Below, piece by piece: positions 6,075-7,806 of a DNA stretch of 7,806 bases; the stretch's first letter is position 1, and each line of letters starts with the position of its first letter. A program made the position numbers and the translations under genes. The notes below the pieces were generated by a model, which did no database searches, had not been told where the DNA came from, and was given only the letters and a program-made list of their open reading frames with translations. This stretch comes from Acetobacteraceae bacterium. GTDB lineage: Bacteria; Pseudomonadota; Alphaproteobacteria; Acetobacterales; Acetobacteraceae. Location of the stretch: positions 1 to 7,806 of the forward strand of contig PLSZ01000149.1 of NCBI GenBank assembly GCA_003164305.1, given 5' to 3'.

Positions 6075-7162
6075 ATGGCCGCCTGCCCGATCCCGCGTTC
6101 TGGCGCGGCAAACGCGTATTTCTGACCGGTCACACCGGTTTCAAAGGGGCCTGGCTCGCCATCTGGCTCCAGCGTCTGGGATCGCACATCACCGGTTTCG
6201 CTTTGCCACCGGAGGCCGCCAGTCTTGGGGAAGCCGCCGGGGTCGAACGGCGGATCACCTCGATCCGCGGCGATATCCGCGACATGTCCGTACTGGCCCA
6301 GGCCGTCCGGGCAGCCAATCCCCATATCGTCCTCCACCTGGCGGCCCAGTCGCTGGTCAGGCTCTCATACCAGCAGCCGCTTGAGACCTTCGCCACCAAC
6401 GTCATGGGTACCGCTCATGTGTTGGAGGCGGCGCGGCAGGCACCGCGTGTTCAGGCACTCGTCAGCGTCACCACCGACAAGTGTTACGAGAACCAGGAAT
6501 GGGCGTGGCCCTATCGCGAAAATGATCGGCTCGGAGGTCATGATCCATACAGTGCCAGCAAGGCTTGCGCGGAATTGGTCGCTGCCGCCTGGCGCACCTC
6601 CTTCCTGTCGGCGGACCGGCCGGGCAAGCCGCCGATGGCGGTCGCGACAGGCCGGTCCGGCAACGTGATTGGCGGCGGCGATTGGTCGCTCGACCGGTTG
6701 GTGCCGGACTGCATCCGGGCCTTCGAATCCGGGCAAACCGTCCTCATTCGGGCCCCCGATGCGACGCGGCCGTGGCAGCACGTCTTGGAGCCGCTGTGTG
6801 GCTACCTGCTGCTGGCTGAACAGCTGTGCACATCCGGCCGAGACTTTGCCCAGGCGTGGAATTTCGGCCCGATCCCGGACGACGTGCGGCCGGTCTCGCA
6901 CGTCGTGCGATTGGCAGCCGATGCCTGGGGGGACACCGCCAACTGGCGGCTGATCGAAGGTCCGCATCCGCACGAGGCCGGGGTCCTGGCGGTCGATTCA
7001 TCCCTCGCCCGCGGCAGGCTCGCATGGCGCCCGCGGTTGCGGCTGCCAGAGGCGCTGGAATGGACGATACGCTGGCACAAGCAATACCTGGCCGGCTCGG
7101 ACGCGGGGCGTCTCGTCGAAGCGGACGTCGAACGTTACGAAGGCATTGGAGTCGCGAAGTGA
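6071..7162 (+). CDS. rfbG: CDP-glucose 4,6-dehydratase
   Basis: The 363-residue short-chain dehydrogenase/reductase (extended type) turns CDP-glucose into CDP-4-keto-6-deoxyglucose using bound NAD. The glycine-rich motif GHTGFKG (20-26) follows the first strand. [12 protein letters not shown] (89-100) is the conserved mid-domain segment, TTDKCYEN (134-141) carries the Thr-Asp-Lys of dehydratases, and YSASK (160-164) gives the catalytic Tyr160 and Lys164. [19 protein letters not shown], a family signature, follows in the substrate domain. I chose GTG 6071, which overlaps the rfbF stop as GTGA and gives the family's usual length. An in-frame ATG at 6038 would add 11 residues and overlap rfbF by 37 nt. 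The gene ends with another GTGA overlap into the methyltransferase. Confidence 0.95.
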   Translation: MNGRLPDPAFWRGKRVFLTGHTGFKGAWLAIWLQRLGSHITGFALPPEAASLGEAAGVERRITSIRGDIRDMSVLAQAVRAANPHIVLHLAAQSLVRLSYQQPLETFATNVMGTAHVLEAARQAPRVQALVSVTTDKCYENQEWAWPYRENDRLGGHDPYSASKACAELVAAAWRTSFLSADRPGKPPMAVATGRSGNVIGGGDWSLDRLVPDCIRAFESGQTVLIRAPDATRPWQHVLEPLCGYLLLAEQLCTSGRDFAQAWNFGPIPDDVRPVSHVVRLAADAWGDTANWRLIEGPHPHEAGVLAVDSSLARGRLAWRPRLRLPEALEWTIRWHKQYLAGSDAGRLVEADVERYEGIGVAK

Positions 7163-7806
7163 CAGCCTGCCGATTCTGCGATGCGCCGCTGCGTGAAACC
7201 TTCGCCGACCTGGGTATGACGCCGATGTCGAACTCTTTTATCGCGCCCGATCAGGCGAGCGCGATGGAGCCTTTCTATCCATTGCATGCCTATGTCTGCA
7301 GCACCTGCCGCCTCGTGCAACTCGAGGAATTCGAAAGTCCATCACACATCTTCGGCGACTATATCTATTTCAGTTCCTACTCGGAAAGCTGGCTGCGGCA
7401 CGCCGAAGCCTATGCCGGGAAGATGACCGAGAGGCTCGGCCTCGGCGCGGGGTCAATGGTGGTCGAGATCGCCAGCAACGACGGCTATTTGCTACAGTAT
7501 TTCCGGCAGGGCGGTATTCAGGTTCTTGGCGTTGAGCCCGCGGCCAACGTCGCGGCGGTCGCGGCCGGCAAGGGCATCCCAACCGAAGTCGCGTTCTTCG
7601 GCGTGGAGACGGCGACGCTGCTGCGCGACAAGGGCATCGCACCCGACCTGATGGCGGCGAACAATGTCCTGGCGCACGTGCCCGACATCAACGATTTCGT
7701 GCGGGGCTTCGTGATCCTGCTGAGGCAAGGCGGCGTGGTCACAGTCGAGTTCCCGCATTTGCTGCGGCTGATGCGCGAAACCCAGTTCGACACGATCTAC
7801 CACGAG
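7159..7806 (+). CDS. Sugar C-methyltransferase with N-terminal zinc motif (3' end cut by window)
   Basis: The first 216 residues are present; related enzymes run to about 400. The start is GTG 7159-7161, overlapping the rfbG stop by 4 nt. Cys4-x-x-Cys7 and Cys47-x-x-Cys50 form the putative zinc-binding module of the Methyltransf_13 type. YIYFSSYSESWLRHAEAY (68-85) is a strongly conserved segment of this group. VVEIASNDGYLL (101-112) is the SAM-binding motif I, and GVEP follows as the strand-2 acidic motif. The fragment ends just inside the EFPHL...IYHE region. Family members such as TylC3 and NovU C-methylate nucleotide-linked keto-deoxysugars (known for the family). Placed after rfbF and rfbG, it probably methylates CDP-4-keto-6-deoxyglucose or a derivative (inferred), giving a branched-chain sugar. 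The exact carbon and the next enzymes lie outside the window. Confidence 0.88.
   Translation, partial: MTACRFCDAPLRETFADLGMTPMSNSFIAPDQASAMEPFYPLHAYVCSTCRLVQLEEFESPSHIFGDYIYFSSYSESWLRHAEAYAGKMTERLGLGAGSMVVEIASNDGYLLQYFRQGGIQVLGVEPAANVAAVAAGKGIPTEVAFFGVETATLLRDKGIAPDLMAANNVLAHVPDINDFVRGFVILLRQGGVVTVEFPHLLRLMRETQFDTIYHE

Overview
The window looks like a chromosomal surface-polysaccharide / glycosylation locus from a GC-rich proteobacterium. I think an alphaproteobacterium is most likely, perhaps from the Acetobacteraceae or a related Rhodospirillales group. That placement is an inference from GC-rich third codon positions, frequent GTG starts with 4-nt GTGA overlaps, and the style of the TPR-glycosyltransferase and methyltransferase genes. 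No rRNA, tRNA or housekeeping marker is present to confirm it.

Left part (1-548): no convincing gene. It holds a nested fold-back built from two 29-nt inverted arms (28 of 29 matching) inside a weaker outer pair, which looks like an intergenic palindromic repeat.

Minus-strand block (3417 down to 549): two small, uncertain frames (3229-3417 and 3117-3266) come first. Next is a striking 192-residue protein made of 23 uninterrupted tandem octapeptides (2523-3101), rich in Thr/Ser and lacking Lys, Arg, Cys, Trp and Tyr. After 97 nt comes a 625-residue TPR protein with an O-GlcNAc-transferase-like (SPINDLY, GT41) catalytic half (549-2426). The pairing suggests a dedicated protein O-glycosyltransferase next to its possible Thr/Ser-rich acceptor. 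This is a hypothesis, and it is the most interesting thing in the window.

Middle (3418-3985): no gene supported, only small hairpins. This stretch separates the minus-strand block from the rightward genes.

Plus-strand block (3986 to the right edge): first a class I SAM-dependent methyltransferase of unknown substrate. After a 397-nt gap holding a perfect 8-bp palindrome comes a tightly packed operon with 4-nt overlaps: rfbF (glucose-1-phosphate cytidylyltransferase), rfbG (CDP-glucose 4,6-dehydratase) and a zinc-motif sugar C-methyltransferase cut by the window edge. These genes would convert glucose-1-phosphate to CDP-glucose, then to CDP-4-keto-6-deoxyglucose, and probably on to a C-methylated deoxysugar. 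That sugar could end up in lipopolysaccharide or exopolysaccharide, or less certainly on a glycoprotein.
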